A stretch of DNA of 64,000 nucleotides from Chenggangzhangella methanolivorans. GTDB taxonomy: Bacteria > Pseudomonadota > Alphaproteobacteria > Rhizobiales > Methylopilaceae. Position numbers and translations under genes: made by a program. The stretch spans positions 806,001 through 870,000 of the forward strand of contig NZ_CP081869.1 in the NCBI RefSeq assembly GCF_019797865.1, in the 5' to 3' direction. Position 1 is the stretch's first letter; each line of letters opens with the position of its first letter. A model generated the notes under the pieces. The model was not told the DNA's origin and searched no databases. It worked only from the letters and a program-made list of their open reading frames with translations. This document shows positions 18,884 through 27,719 of this stretch, in pieces.

Positions 18884-20548
18884 TCACGCCGCCCCTTCCA
18901 GCAGCCGGGCCGCCGCAGCCCTCGCCTCTTCGGTCACCGAGGCGCCGGCCAGCATGCGGGCGATCTCCTCCTTGCGCTCGGGACGCTCCAGCCCCGCGAC
19001 CCGCGTCACGACCCGCGTTTCGCCGGGCGCCTGCGCCTTCGAGATGAGGAAGTGCGAACCCGCCCGCGCCGCGACCTGCGGGGCGTGGGTCACCGACAGC
19101 ACCTGCACGGTGCGCGCCAGTCTGGCGAGGCGGGCCCCGATCGCGTCCGCCACCGCGCCGCCGACGCCGGTGTCGATCTCGTCGAAGACCAGCGTCGGGG
19201 CCGAGCCGCGGTCGGCGAGCGCGACCTTCAGCGCCAGCATGAAGCGCGAAAGCTCGCCGCCCGAGGCGATCTTGGCCAGGGGCCCGGCGCGCGTGCCGGG
19301 ATTGGTCTGGACCCAGAACTCCACGCGATCCACGCCCTCGGGACCGGCCGTGTCGGGCTCGACCTCGGTAGTGAAACGGGCGCGTTCGAGCTTGAGGTCT
19401 GGCAGCTCCGCCATCACCGCCGCGTCGAGGGTGGCCGCGACCTTGCGCCGTGCGGCGCTCAGGCGTTCGGCGGCGGCGGCGTAGGCGTGGCGCGCCGCCT
19501 CAGCCTCCGCGCCGAGCGCCGCCAGCCGCGCCTCGCCGGCGTCGATCTCGGCGAGATCGTGCTTGTATTTCTTGGCGAGCGCCGCAAGCTGGTCGGCCGG
19601 CACGCCGTACTTCCGGCTCGCGGCCCGAAGCGCGAACAGTCGCTCCTCCAGCCGCTCCAATTCCCGGGGGTCGAAGGCGGTGGCCTCGAGCGCGGCCTTG
19701 ATATGCTGCTCGCCCTCGTCGAGCGCGACGAGGGCCGCGTCGAGCGCCTTGATGGCGGGCTCGACGAGTTCCGGCGACGCCGCCGCGCGCCGCTCCAGCC
19801 GCCGGATCGCGTTGGCGATCGCGGAAGCGGGCCCTGCGCCGCCGGTCACGGCCTCATAGGCCTCGTTGAGGTCCTCCGCCGCCTTCTCGGAGCGCATCAT
19901 CGCGGCGCGACGGTCGGCGAGCTGCTCCTCCTCGCCATATTCGGGCGCAAGCGCGGAAAGCTCTTCGCTCGCATGCTTCAGGTAGTCGGCCTCGCGCCGC
20001 GCCGCCTCGACCCGTTCGGCATGCTGGCCAAGCGCTTTCTCGGCGGCGCGCCGCGCGGTCCAGGCGCTGCGGACCGCCTCGGCCTCCTGGCCGAGCCCGC
20101 CATAAGCGTCGAGCAAAGCGCGGTGGGCGGCCGGGTCGACGAGCGCGCGATCGTCGTGCTGGCCGTGGATCTCGACCAGCAGCGCGCCGAGGCTCTTCAG
20201 CGTCTGGACGCTCACCGGCTGGTCGTTGGCGAAGGCGCGGGTGCGCCCGTCGCGGGCCTGCACGCGGCGCAGAATCACGTCGCCGTCGTCGTCGATGTCC
20301 TGCGCCTTGAGCAGCGCGCGCGCCGGGTGGCCGGGGGCGAGATCGAAGGCCGCGGTCACCTGGCCTTGGGCTTCGCCCTCGCGGACGAGCCCGCCGTCGC
20401 CGCGCCCGCCGAGCGCGAGCGAGACCGCGTCCAGCACGATCGACTTGCCTGCGCCGGTCTCGCCCGTGAGCACCGACAGGCCGCCCTCGAAATCGAGTTC
20501 CAGCCGGTCGATCAGCACGATGTCGCGGATCGAGAGCCTTGCGAGCAC
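18884..20548 (-). CDS. recN: DNA repair protein RecN
   Basis: A 554-residue SMC-like ATPase that acts at DNA double-strand breaks. The Walker A motif is at residues 29-36 (GETGAGKS). Two coiled-coil arms rich in Ala, Glu and Arg fill the middle (roughly 150-215 and 260-365). The ABC signature I-A-S-G-G-E-L-S-R-F and the Walker B segment P-T-L-V-F-D-E-I-D-T-G follow, and the end (V-T-H-A-P-Q-V-A-A) is normal. The frame is intact. A degenerate copy of its final ~20 codons lies downstream at 18704. It follows bamD by about 28 nt, so the two are probably co-transcribed. Confidence 0.97.
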   Translation of the reverse strand: MLARLSIRDIVLIDRLELDFEGGLSVLTGETGAGKSIVLDAVSLALGGRGDGGLVREGEAQGQVTAAFDLAPGHPARALLKAQDIDDDGDVILRRVQARDGRTRAFANDQPVSVQTLKSLGALLVEIHGQHDDRALVDPAAHRALLDAYGGLGQEAEAVRSAWTARRAAEKALGQHAERVEAARREADYLKHASEELSALAPEYGEEEQLADRRAAMMRSEKAAEDLNEAYEAVTGGAGPASAIANAIRRLERRAAASPELVEPAIKALDAALVALDEGEQHIKAALEATAFDPRELERLEERLFALRAASRKYGVPADQLAALAKKYKHDLAEIDAGEARLAALGAEAEAARHAYAAAAERLSAARRKVAATLDAAVMAELPDLKLERARFTTEVEPDTAGPEGVDRVEFWVQTNPGTRAGPLAKIASGGELSRFMLALKVALADRGSAPTLVFDEIDTGVGGAVADAIGARLARLARTVQVLSVTHAPQVAARAGSHFLISKAQAPGETRVVTRVAGLERPERKEEIARMLAGASVTEEARAAAARLLEGAA

Positions 20549-20576
20549 GGACGATCCCGCGGGAGGGGTTTTGGGG

Positions 20577-21473
20577 TCAGGCCGGCGGGTTCGCGGCCGC
20601 GGTCTTGTTGCCGCCGCCGAACGCGCGGCTGATCCAGCTGTCGTTGTTCTGCTGGGGCTGCAGGCCGGAGCCGTTCAGCAGCGCGTAGCTCTGCTTGTAC
20701 CAGTCGCCGTCCGGATAGTTGTGGCCGAGGATCGCGGCCGCGGTCTGCGCCTCGCCGACGATGCCGAGCGAGAGATACGCCTCGACCAGACGGTGAAGCG
20801 CCTCCTCGATGTGACGGGTCTGCTGGTACTGGCTGACGACGACGCGGAAGCGGTTGATCGCGCCGGTGTAGTCCTTGCGCGCGAGATAGAAGCGGCCGAC
20901 CTGCATCTCCTTGCCGGCGAGCTGGTCGCGGGCGACGGAGGCGCGGCGCTTGGCGGGCTCGGCGTATTCGCTCTGCGGCCAGCGGCGCACGAGCTCGTCG
21001 AAAGCGGCGATCGCGCGCGTCGTGCGCTCCTGGTCGCGGCTCACGTCCGGCACCTGGTTGTAGTAGCTCATGCCGACGAGATACTGGGCGTAGGCCGCGT
21101 CCGGGCTCGTCGGATGCAGCTGGACGTAGCGATTGCCGTTGGTGATGGCCTCTTGATACTTGCCGTCGCGATAGGCGACGTAAGTGGTCATCAGCACCGA
21201 CTTGCGGCCCCAGTCCGTGTACGGATGCTGGCGGTCGACCTCGGCGAATTTCTTCTTGGCGGCGTCATAGTCGCCGGTGTTCAGGCCGCTGAGGCCTTCG
21301 TTGTAGAGCTTGTCGGCTGGTTCGTCCGGCGCGAGCTCTTCCTTCTTGTCCTCGAACATCGAGCAGCCGGCGATCGGCAGCGCGAGCGCGACGAGAAGAG
21401 CGTTGCGGATCATCCGGCGCCCCCGCGCGGACGAAGCAGTAGACGGACGCACGGCCATCGAAGCCTCTTTCAC
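20577..21473 (-). CDS. bamD: Outer membrane assembly lipoprotein BamD
   Basis: A lipoprotein of the BAM complex, which inserts beta-barrel proteins in the outer membrane. The lipobox is L-P-I-A-G-C, with Cys37 counting from 21473. Five TPR-like helix pairs follow (F-A-E-V-D-R-Q-H-P-Y-T, Y-V-Q-L-H-P-T-S-P-D-A-A-Y-A-Q-Y, L-V-R-R-W-P-Q-S-E-Y and others). The tail is Asn/Ala-rich. The start is uncertain: Met codons at 21473, 21458 and 21413 are all in frame, and the last gives the most compact signal peptide. In related bacteria lpxC sits between ftsZ and bamD; here a DUF559 gene and repeats do. Confidence 0.95.
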   Translation of the reverse strand: MKEASMAVRPSTASSARGRRMIRNALLVALALPIAGCSMFEDKKEELAPDEPADKLYNEGLSGLNTGDYDAAKKKFAEVDRQHPYTDWGRKSVLMTTYVAYRDGKYQEAITNGNRYVQLHPTSPDAAYAQYLVGMSYYNQVPDVSRDQERTTRAIAAFDELVRRWPQSEYAEPAKRRASVARDQLAGKEMQVGRFYLARKDYTGAINRFRVVVSQYQQTRHIEEALHRLVEAYLSLGIVGEAQTAAAILGHNYPDGDWYKQSYALLNGSGLQPQQNNDSWISRAFGGGNKTAAANPPA

Positions 21474-21625
21474 AAACAGACGGATTCGGCCCCCGGGACC
21501 GGCCCGCGCCTTGACGCGGAACCCGACGCACCATGCTGGCGACGGGCGGGATGTCTATAGCCGAAACTCATCTCCGACGCACGCGCGGCTTTTTTGAGAC
21601 AGGGGATGGAGGGCTCGGCGGCCAT

Positions 21626-21677
21626 GATCCTGCTCCGCTTGCGGAGGAGGGGGACCATGCGCAGCATGGTGGAGGAG
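21626..21677 (+). repeat. F3 double-hairpin element, copy 1
   Basis: GATCCTG, then hairpin CTCCGC-TT-GCGGAG, then a GGAGGGGG spacer, then hairpin ACCATGC-GCA-GCATGGT, ending GGAGGAG. It lies 20 nt upstream of the DUF559 start codon in the same orientation as that gene. Confidence 0.8.
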
Positions 21678-21697
21678 ACCGCCGCGACGGACCGACA

Positions 21698-22105
21698 ATG
21701 CGCGCCCCAAAACGGACGTTCGGGATCGCGCGAAATCTGCGCAAGAAGTTGAGCTTGCCGGAAGCCGTGCTTTGGCGAGCGCTTCGACGCGACCAGCTTC
21801 AGGGTCTACGCTTCCGACGTCAGCATCCCATCGGTCCGTTCGTCCTCGACTTCTATTGCCCCTCCGCGCGACTCGCCATCGAGGTCGATGGAGCGGTCCA
21901 CGATTTCGCAGAGCGACTTGTCCGCGACGAGCGTCGTGACGCTTTGCTCGCCGAGCGCGGGATTCGCACGCTGCGCTTCGCGGCGCGGGACGTCCTGAAC
22001 GACGAGGGCCTCGAAGGCGTCCTGCTCATGATCGCGGACGTCGCGCTCACCCCCTCGACCGCTGACGCAAGGGAGGAAGCGCGCGGAGGCGACGGCGCCT
22101 CTTGA
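21698..22105 (+). CDS. DUF559 protein (predicted VSR/PD-(D/E)XK-like endonuclease)
   Basis: A 135-residue protein of the DUF559 family, whose fold resembles very-short-patch-repair and restriction endonucleases. Hallmarks: A-R-N-L-R-K-K-L-S-L-P-E-A-V-L-W near the N-terminus, then F-R-R-Q-H-P-I-G-P-F-V-L-D-F-Y-C, the acidic I-E-V-D-G-A-V-H, and a C-terminal T-L-R-F-x7-V-L-N-D. The acidic and His residues expected of the nuclease site are present, so it is probably active. It is bracketed by F3 double-hairpin elements: one 20 nt upstream, one starting inside its stop codon, and an inverted copy further on. The last ~25 residues appear to be encoded by repeat-like DNA. It occupies the place usually held by lpxC. 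Confidence 0.85.
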   Translation: MRAPKRTFGIARNLRKKLSLPEAVLWRALRRDQLQGLRFRRQHPIGPFVLDFYCPSARLAIEVDGAVHDFAERLVRDERRDALLAERGIRTLRFAARDVLNDEGLEGVLLMIADVALTPSTADAREEARGGDGAS

Positions 22106-22160
22106 TCCTCCTCTGCGACGCGGAGGAGGGGGACCGTGGGCGAAGCCCATGGTGGAGGAG
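22104..22160 (+). repeat. F3 double-hairpin element, copy 2
   Basis: GATCCTCCTCTGCGACGCGG then GAGGGGG, followed by ACCGTGGGC-GAA-GCCCATGGT and GGAGGAG. The stem sequences differ from copy 1 but pairing is kept. Its first bases (TGATCC) overlap the DUF559 stop codon (22103-22105). Confidence 0.8.
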
Positions 22161-22280
22161 GCCGGCGCTACCCTTTTCAACGGGAAGCAGCCCCGAGATC
22201 GTCTCGGCGGCGAAGAAGGGGCCGGAAATCTCAAGCTCGTCGTTTCCGGCGCCGCGACCATGCCGCGCGTCGCGCTCGCC

Positions 22281-22332
22281 CCTCCACCACCCTGCGGGTG
22301 GTCCCCCTCCCCCGCTGACGCAGGGGAGGATC
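22281..22332 (-). repeat. F3 double-hairpin element, copy 3, inverted
   Basis: CCTCC, ACCACCC-TGC-GGGTGGT, then CCCCTCCCC...GGGGAGGATC, in the orientation opposite to copies 1 and 2. With copy 2 it forms a large inverted repeat around 120 nt (22161-22280) that contains no recognisable gene. Confidence 0.8.
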
Positions 22333-22372
22333 CGAGCGCGAGAGGCAGCGCATAATCGTCAAGCGCTTCCCC

Positions 22373-22407
22373 AAACGAAAACGGCCCGGACGTCTCCGCC
22401 CGGGCCG
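22373..22407 (-). terminator. Rho-independent terminator of the dcw cluster after ftsZ
   Basis: On the minus strand, CGGCCCGG pairs with CCGGGCCG around a 10-nt loop, followed by TTTTCGTTT. It lies about 30 nt after the ftsZ stop codon and marks the end of the division-gene transcript. Confidence 0.85.
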
Positions 22408-22435
22408 CTTGGTCGTTCACCTTAAGTCCAGCGCC

Positions 22436-24144
22436 TCAGTTCGCCTGACGGCGAAGGAAGGCCGGGATCTCGAGCTGGTCGTCCTCGAGGCCGCGGGGAT
22501 GCTGCGGAGCCGGGGCGCGGCCGTGGGCGTCAAGGTTGCCCTGGGCCGGGCGGCCCATCGGGGGCTGCGCCGGGCGGCGGGCGTAGTCGCTCTGCGGGGC
22601 CGGAGCCTGCATGCGCGGAGCCGGCTGCGGAGCGGGCTGATAGGCCTGCTGCGGGGCGTGGTGATGGCCCTCGTCCTCCTGGCCGCGGCCGAGGCCGTTG
22701 GCGAGGCGCTGGAGCAGCGTCATGCGCTTCTTGTCCGGCTGGCCGGCGACTTCCGCGTGATGGTTCGCGCGGATCTGCGCCTGGGCCGGCATCGGCAGGT
22801 CCTCGATCCGCGGCATGCGCGGACCGCGCGCCGGGGCGCGCTCGGCGTGCGGCGGGATGAAGGGCGCCTCATGGGCGCTCTCCTCAACGTACTGCTCCTC
22901 GGCGTGGTGCTCCGGCTCGGCGACCTGCGCGCGCGGCGCGGCCGGACGGATGGTGACGTCCTCGATCGCCGCCACGACCTGTGCGTCGTAGTGGTTCTCG
23001 ACCTCGGCCGCCTGCTCGACCTGCGCCTGGGCGACGGGCGCCGCCGGGCGGAAGGTCGGGAGCGGCTGCGGCTCGGGCGAGCGGTGGGCCATCGGCGCGG
23101 GCGCGGGAGCCGCCGGCTTCACGCGGCTCGCGAGCTCGGCGATGCGCTGCTCGGCCGGGGTCGGCATGCCGGCCTCGAGGATGTGGTCGATGCCGGTGGC
23201 GACGACCGACACGCGGATGATGCCTTCCAGGCTCTCGTCGAAGGTGGCGCCGAGGATGATGTTGGCCTCGGAGTCGACCTCCTCGCGGATGCGGGTCGCG
23301 GCTTCGTCGACTTCGTAGAGGGTGAGGTCGTTGCCGCCGGTGATCGAGATCAGCAGGCCGCGGGCGCCCTTCATCGAGACGTCGTCGAGCAGCGGGTTGG
23401 CGATGGCGGCTTCGGCGGCCTGCACGGCGCGCTTCTCGCCCGAGGCTTCGCCGGTGCCCATCATCGCCTTGCCCATCTCGCGCATGATCGCGCGGACGCG
23501 GCGAAGTCGAGGTTGATGAGGCCTTCCTTGACCATCAGGTCGGTGATGCAGGCCACGCCCGAATAGAGCACCTGGTCGGCCATCGCGAAGGCGTCGGCGA
23601 AGGTGGTGCGCTCGTTGGCGACCCGGAACAGGTTCTGGTTCGGGATGACGATCAGCGTGTCGACCGCCTTCTGCAGCTCCTCGATGCCGGCTTCCGCCGT
23701 CTTCATCCGGCGCATGCCTTCGAAGTGGAACGGCTTCGTGACGACGCCGACGGTGAGGATGCCGGCTTCACGGGCCGCGCGGGCGATGACGGGCGCGGCG
23801 CCCGTGCCGGTGCCGCCGCCCATGCCGGCGGTGATGAACGCCATGTGGGCGCCCGAGAGATGGTCGCGGATCTCGTCGATGACCTCTTCGGCGGCCGCGC
23901 GGCCGACTTCCGGCTGCGAGCCGGCGCCGAGGCCCTCGGTGACCTGCACGCCCATCTGGATGATGCGCTCGGCCTTCGAGAGCGTCAGCGCCTGCGCGTC
24001 GGTGTTGGCGACCACGAAGTCGACGCCAACGAGGCCGGCGTCGATCATGTTGTTGACCGCGTTGCCGCCAGCGCCGCCGCAACCGAACACGGTGATGCGG
24101 GGCTTCAGTTCCCGGATGTCCGGCATCTTCAGGTTGATGGTCAT
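22436..24144 (-). CDS. ftsZ: Cell division protein FtsZ, frame broken in the T7 loop
   Basis: Bacterial tubulin that forms the division ring, about 570 residues when repaired. The N-terminal part shows [15 protein letters not shown] and the GTP-binding signature [10 protein letters not shown]. The frame breaks exactly in the synergy (T7) loop: I-N-L-D-F-A-x then M-R-E-M-G-K-A-M. Inserting one T between 23498 and 23499 restores [14 protein letters not shown]. The GTPase core is followed by a ~190-residue Pro/Ala/His-rich linker and the conserved terminal peptide [12 protein letters not shown], which binds FtsA and other partners. A long linker is typical of alphaproteobacteria. Being essential, the gene is presumed intact in the cell. 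Confidence 0.95.
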
Positions 24145-24246
24145 CTCAAGCCTCTAGAATTTTCGCGCCAACCGCGAGTCGTTTCAGTCCTCGGCGATCG
24201 GAGGGCGCGCTTGGCCCCTGCCGACCGACGGCCGCCGCGCCGCCGG

Positions 24247-25574
24247 TCAGAAGCTCTCTTCAGCCACCGGCCGACCCGGTGGATGTACGTGTCCTTTTGC
24301 GGCTGCGAGCCGCCGCGACGCATCCGCCGCGGGTCGACATGCTCGACGCCGGCGACTTGCGGATAGACGAGCAGCCCCACCGGGGCCGCGAAGGCCGGGC
24401 CCTTGGCCGCCTCGGGAAGACCGCGGGCGCCCAGCGGGCGGCCGATGCGGACCGGGCGGTCGAGGATTCGCCGCGCGAGCTCGGGCAGGCCCGTGAGCTG
24501 GCAGGCGCCGCCGGTCAGCACCACGCGGCGCGCCTCGGAGGCGTGGCCGGAGGCGCGAAGGCGATCGCGCACGAGCTCGAGGGTCTCCTCGACGCGCGGC
24601 TTGACGATCTTCACGATCATCGACTTCGGCAGATAGTTCTGCGCCTCGAGCTCCGCCTCGCCGACCGGCGTGACGGCGATCTGCTCGCGCTCGTCGGCGA
24701 TCGAGGGAAACACGCTGGCGTGCAGGGTCTTGAGCCGCTCCGCCTCGTCGATGGAGGTCGAGAGGCCGCGGGCGAGGTCGAGCGTGACGTGATGGCCGCC
24801 GAGCGCCACCGCGTCGCAATGCACGAAGGATCCGCCCTGGAACACCGCGACCGAGGTCGCGCCGCCGCCCATGTCGATGAGCGTGACGCCCATCTCGCTC
24901 TCGTCGTCGACGAGGCTCGCGAGACCGGCCGCGTAAGGCGCCGCCACCATGGTCTCGACATTGAGGTGGCTGCGTTCGACGCAGAGCGTGAGGTTGCGCA
25001 GCGGAGCGCCCTCCGCGCTCACGATGTGCATGTCGACGCCGAGCTGCTGGCCGACCATGCCGAGCGGGTCGCGCACGCCGCGGGTGGCGTCGAGCGCGAA
25101 GCCGGTCGGGATCGAATGCGCCACGGCGCGGTTCGGGCGCACGGTGTGGACGCAGCCCGCCTGCAGCACGCGGCGGATGTCGCGGTCCTCGACCGGGCGG
25201 CCGGCGATGTCGACCTCGGCGTGAAAAGTCTCGGAGGCGAGGCGCCCGGCGGAGATCGACGCGATGACGCTCTCGATCTGGACGCCGGCCATGCGTTCGG
25301 CGGCGTCGACGGCGAGGCGAATGGCCTGCTCGGCCGCCTCCATGTCGACGATCTTGCCGCCCTTCACGCCGCGCGAGCGCTGGTGGCCGACGCCGATGAG
25401 CTCGACGGTGTGGCTGCGGTCGGGAAGCGCGTCGCCGGCCTCGGTGGGGCGCAGGCGCGCCACCATGCACACGACCTTCGAGGTGCCGACGTCGAGCGCC
25501 GACACGATCACGGCCCGGCGGCCCGGCAACGGCCGCATCTTCGGCACGACGCCGTAGGGGAACGCGCCGCTCAT
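24247..25574 (-). CDS. ftsA: Cell division protein FtsA, last codons frameshifted
   Basis: Actin-like protein that tethers FtsZ to the membrane, about 440 residues. The N-terminal phosphate-1 loop V-S-A-L-D-V-G-T-S-K, the connect and 1C regions (I-S-A-G-R-L...V-L-Q-A-G), T-L-I-D-M-G-G-G-A-T-S-V and V-V-L-T-G-G-A-C-Q-L are visible. The C-terminal amphipathic membrane helix should read V-G-R-W-L-K-E-S-F and then stop. Here one C is missing between 24258 and 24259, so the frame reads on to 24141. Restoring it puts the stop at 24247-24249. The start at 25574 overlaps the ftsQ stop by four bases (ATGA). About 100 nt separate it from ftsZ. Confidence 0.95.
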
Positions 25575-26596
25575 ATCTGGCCAGCCTTCTTCTTGGCCTT
25601 GGCGGCGGCCTTGTCGGCCTCCGCCATCTGGGCCGCGGCCTCGGGCGAGAGGCGCACCACGATCTTCGCGGGGGAGCGCAGGTCCACCACGTTGATCCAC
25701 TTCGCGAAAACGTTCTGCTTGGCCTGGAGCGACTCGAGACGCGCCAGCGCGGCCGCATAGCCGATCTCGGGCAGCTTGACCTCGACCCCGGAGCGCAGGC
25801 GCAGGTTCCAGCGCCGCTCGGCGACGAACACCGCGGCGTAGGTCTCCTCGCGGATCTTCGGCGCGAGCGCGAGCGCGTCGAGCAGCTTCTGGGCCTTGAG
25901 GTTCGCCGACGGGCCGACGACCAGCGGCAGATGCGCGAAGCGCGAGTCGCGGAACTCGTCGATCGGCGTGCCGTCCTCGGCCAGGATCTGGACCTTGCCG
26001 TCGTGCTGCCAGAGCGCGAAGGGCTTGCGCTCGACGAGGTTCACGGTGAGGCGGTCGGGGTAGAGCTTCTTGACGGTCGCGTCCTGGACGAGCGGGTTCG
26101 CCATCAGGCGCTCGCGGGCCGCGCGGACGTCGAGGAAGGGCAGCGCGGTGTCGTCCTTGACGCCGAGCGCAAGCAGCACCTCGTCGTCGGTCAGCGCCAC
26201 CTGCCCCTCGGTCTGCACCGCGGTGATGCGGAAGCCCATCAGGTTGGCGGTCGTGACGTGGGCGTTGAGGATTTCGTCGCGCACCGTCGGCCAATGGCCG
26301 CCGTCGATCATGCCGAGCAGGCCGGTGCCGCCGTAGAGGACGGCGACCAGCGCGAGGCCAAGGCGACGCTTGCGCGCGACGCGCTCGAGGCGGAAGCGGA
26401 GGGATGACCAGCGGCTCGCGCCGATCACCTCGTCGACGTCGTCGATGTCGGGGCGCTGGACGCGGGCCTCGCCGGCCGCGCGCATGTTGGGATCGGTGCG
26501 GTAGACCAGCGTGGGCTGGGGACGCGATGCGCGAACGGGCGGGGCCGCGAGCTGCGGCTCCTCTACCGATCTAAGGACGCGTCCTCCACGAGCCAT
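25571..26596 (-). CDS. ftsQ: Cell division protein FtsQ
   Basis: A 341-residue bitopic membrane protein of the FtsQLB divisome complex. A cytosolic basic N-terminus of ~80 residues is followed by one membrane helix (L-G-L-A-L-V-A-V-L-Y-G-G-T-G-L-L-G). Next come the POTRA domain (V-T-T-A-N-L-M-G-F-R-I-T-A-V... V-Q-D-A-T-V-K-K-L-Y-P-D-R-L-T-V) and the beta domain ending in V-V-D-L-R-S-P-A-K-I-V-V-R-L. The tail is Ala/Lys-rich. The frame is intact. The start used here overlaps ddl by 34 nt; a Met at 26488 is an alternative with no overlap. Confidence 0.93.
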   Translation of the reverse strand: MARGGRVLRSVEEPQLAAPPVRASRPQPTLVYRTDPNMRAAGEARVQRPDIDDVDEVIGASRWSSLRFRLERVARKRRLGLALVAVLYGGTGLLGMIDGGHWPTVRDEILNAHVTTANLMGFRITAVQTEGQVALTDDEVLLALGVKDDTALPFLDVRAARERLMANPLVQDATVKKLYPDRLTVNLVERKPFALWQHDGKVQILAEDGTPIDEFRDSRFAHLPLVVGPSANLKAQKLLDALALAPKIREETYAAVFVAERRWNLRLRSGVEVKLPEIGYAAALARLESLQAKQNVFAKWINVVDLRSPAKIVVRLSPEAAAQMAEADKAAAKAKKKAGQI

Positions 26597-27483
26597 GTGA
26601 CGAGCTCACCAAACCCCATGCCGACATAAGCGGCGAGTTCCGGCACGAGCGACGTCTCCGTCATGCCGGGCTGCGTGTTCACTTCGAGGCAGACGAGTTC
26701 GCCGGTTCCGTTGGGACGATCGTCGAAACGGAAGTCCGCTCTGCTGACCCCGCGGCACCCGAGCGCGTGGTGCGCCGCGACAGCCAGTTTTCGGACCTGT
26801 TGGTAAACAAAGGATGAAATTTCGGCCGGGAGAACGTGCTTCGAGCCGCCTTTGGCGTACTTGGCCTCGAAATCGTACCAGCCGTCGGAAGGGAGAATCT
26901 CGATCACGTCGAGCGCCTCGCCGTCTAAGACAGCGCAGGTAAGTTCCCGTCCCGCCACGAATTTTTCCGCCAGCAGCAGCTCGCCGTGGGGCCAGTCCTC
27001 GCGGGTGAGCTCCTGCGGCGGGTGGACATGGTCTTCGTTAACAATCAGCACCCCGACCGACGATCCGCCGTCGACAGGCTTGAGAACGTAAGGCGGCTCG
27101 ATCGGATGCGCCTTCGCAGCCTCCGCGCGTGTGACGACTTTGCCACGCGCGACAGGAACTCCTGCGGCGGCCATCACGGTCTTGGCCCGCTCCTTGTGCA
27201 TCGCGAGCGAGGAGGCCAGCACGCCGGAATGCGTGTAGGGGATGCCCATCAACTCGAGCAGGCCCTGCACCGTGCCGTCCTCGCCGAAGCGGCCGTGCAG
27301 CGCATTGAAGCAGACGTCCGGCTTCACGCGCTGGAGCACCTCGGGGAGGTCGCGGCCGACATCCACCCGCGTGACCTGAAAGCCCTTGCTCTCCAGAGCC
27401 TTGGCGCAGGCTTCTCCCGACCAGAGCGAGACCTGTCGCTCCGAGGAGAGCCCGCCCATGAGGACGGCGACGTGCTTCGACAT
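26563..27483 (-). CDS. ddl: D-alanine--D-alanine ligase
   Basis: A 306-residue ATP-grasp enzyme that makes the D-Ala-D-Ala dipeptide for peptidoglycan. Visible are V-A-V-L-M-G-G-L-S-S-E-R-Q-V-S-L-W-S-G, the H-G-R-F-G-E-D-G-T-V-Q-G loop, the ATP-binding Y-V-L-K-P-V-D-G-G-S-S-V-G-V, R-E-L-T-C-A-V-L, and the C-terminal metal site C-L-E-V-N-T-Q-P-G-M-T. It is intact and of normal length. It begins a run with ftsQ and ftsA; F1- and F2-type palindromes separate it from murB. Confidence 0.97.
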   Translation of the reverse strand: MSKHVAVLMGGLSSERQVSLWSGEACAKALESKGFQVTRVDVGRDLPEVLQRVKPDVCFNALHGRFGEDGTVQGLLELMGIPYTHSGVLASSLAMHKERAKTVMAAAGVPVARGKVVTRAEAAKAHPIEPPYVLKPVDGGSSVGVLIVNEDHVHPPQELTREDWPHGELLLAEKFVAGRELTCAVLDGEALDVIEILPSDGWYDFEAKYAKGGSKHVLPAEISSFVYQQVRKLAVAAHHALGCRGVSRADFRFDDRPNGTGELVCLEVNTQPGMTETSLVPELAAYVGMGFGELVTWLVEDASLDR

Positions 27484-27505
27484 GCGTTCCCCCGAATGCT
27501 TCTTG

Positions 27506-27704
27506 TCGTCATCCCGGACGGCGCGACGCGCCGGGCCGGATCGTGTTCAGGACAAAGCGCCCGCGACGCGCGCGCCGAGACGAACTGCGTGCTTCGAGAC
27601 GGCCCTGCGGGCCTCCTCAGCATGAGGAGCGTGGTGGAAGCTCAAACCTGACCTCATGCTAAGGAGCGGCCTCTGGGCCGCGTCTCGAAGCACGCAGTCG
27701 GCCT
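27506..27704. repeat. Degenerate F1 piece plus F2 palindromic element between murB and ddl
   Basis: 27506-27555 holds a decayed F1-like palindrome (CGTCATCCCGGACGGCGCGA...). From 27574 to 27704 lies a full F2 element: outer arms ACTGCGTGCTTCGAGAC and GTCTCGAAGCACGCAGT, inner arms CCTCCTCAGCATGAGGAG and CCTCATGCTAAGGAG. Confidence 0.75.
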
Positions 27705-27719
27705 CCCCAAGGCCTTTCC

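Noticed and set aside
23461-23485. Programmed ribosomal frameshift in ftsZ
   Set aside because: No slippery sequence or downstream structure, and similar one-base breaks occur in many neighbouring genes, so a sequence error is the simpler cause.
24141-24246. A longer FtsA with a novel basic C-terminal tail (R-A-S-D-R-R-R-G...)
   Set aside because: Adding one C near 24258 restores the conserved W-L-K-E-S-F end and a stop at 24247; the tail is a frameshift product.
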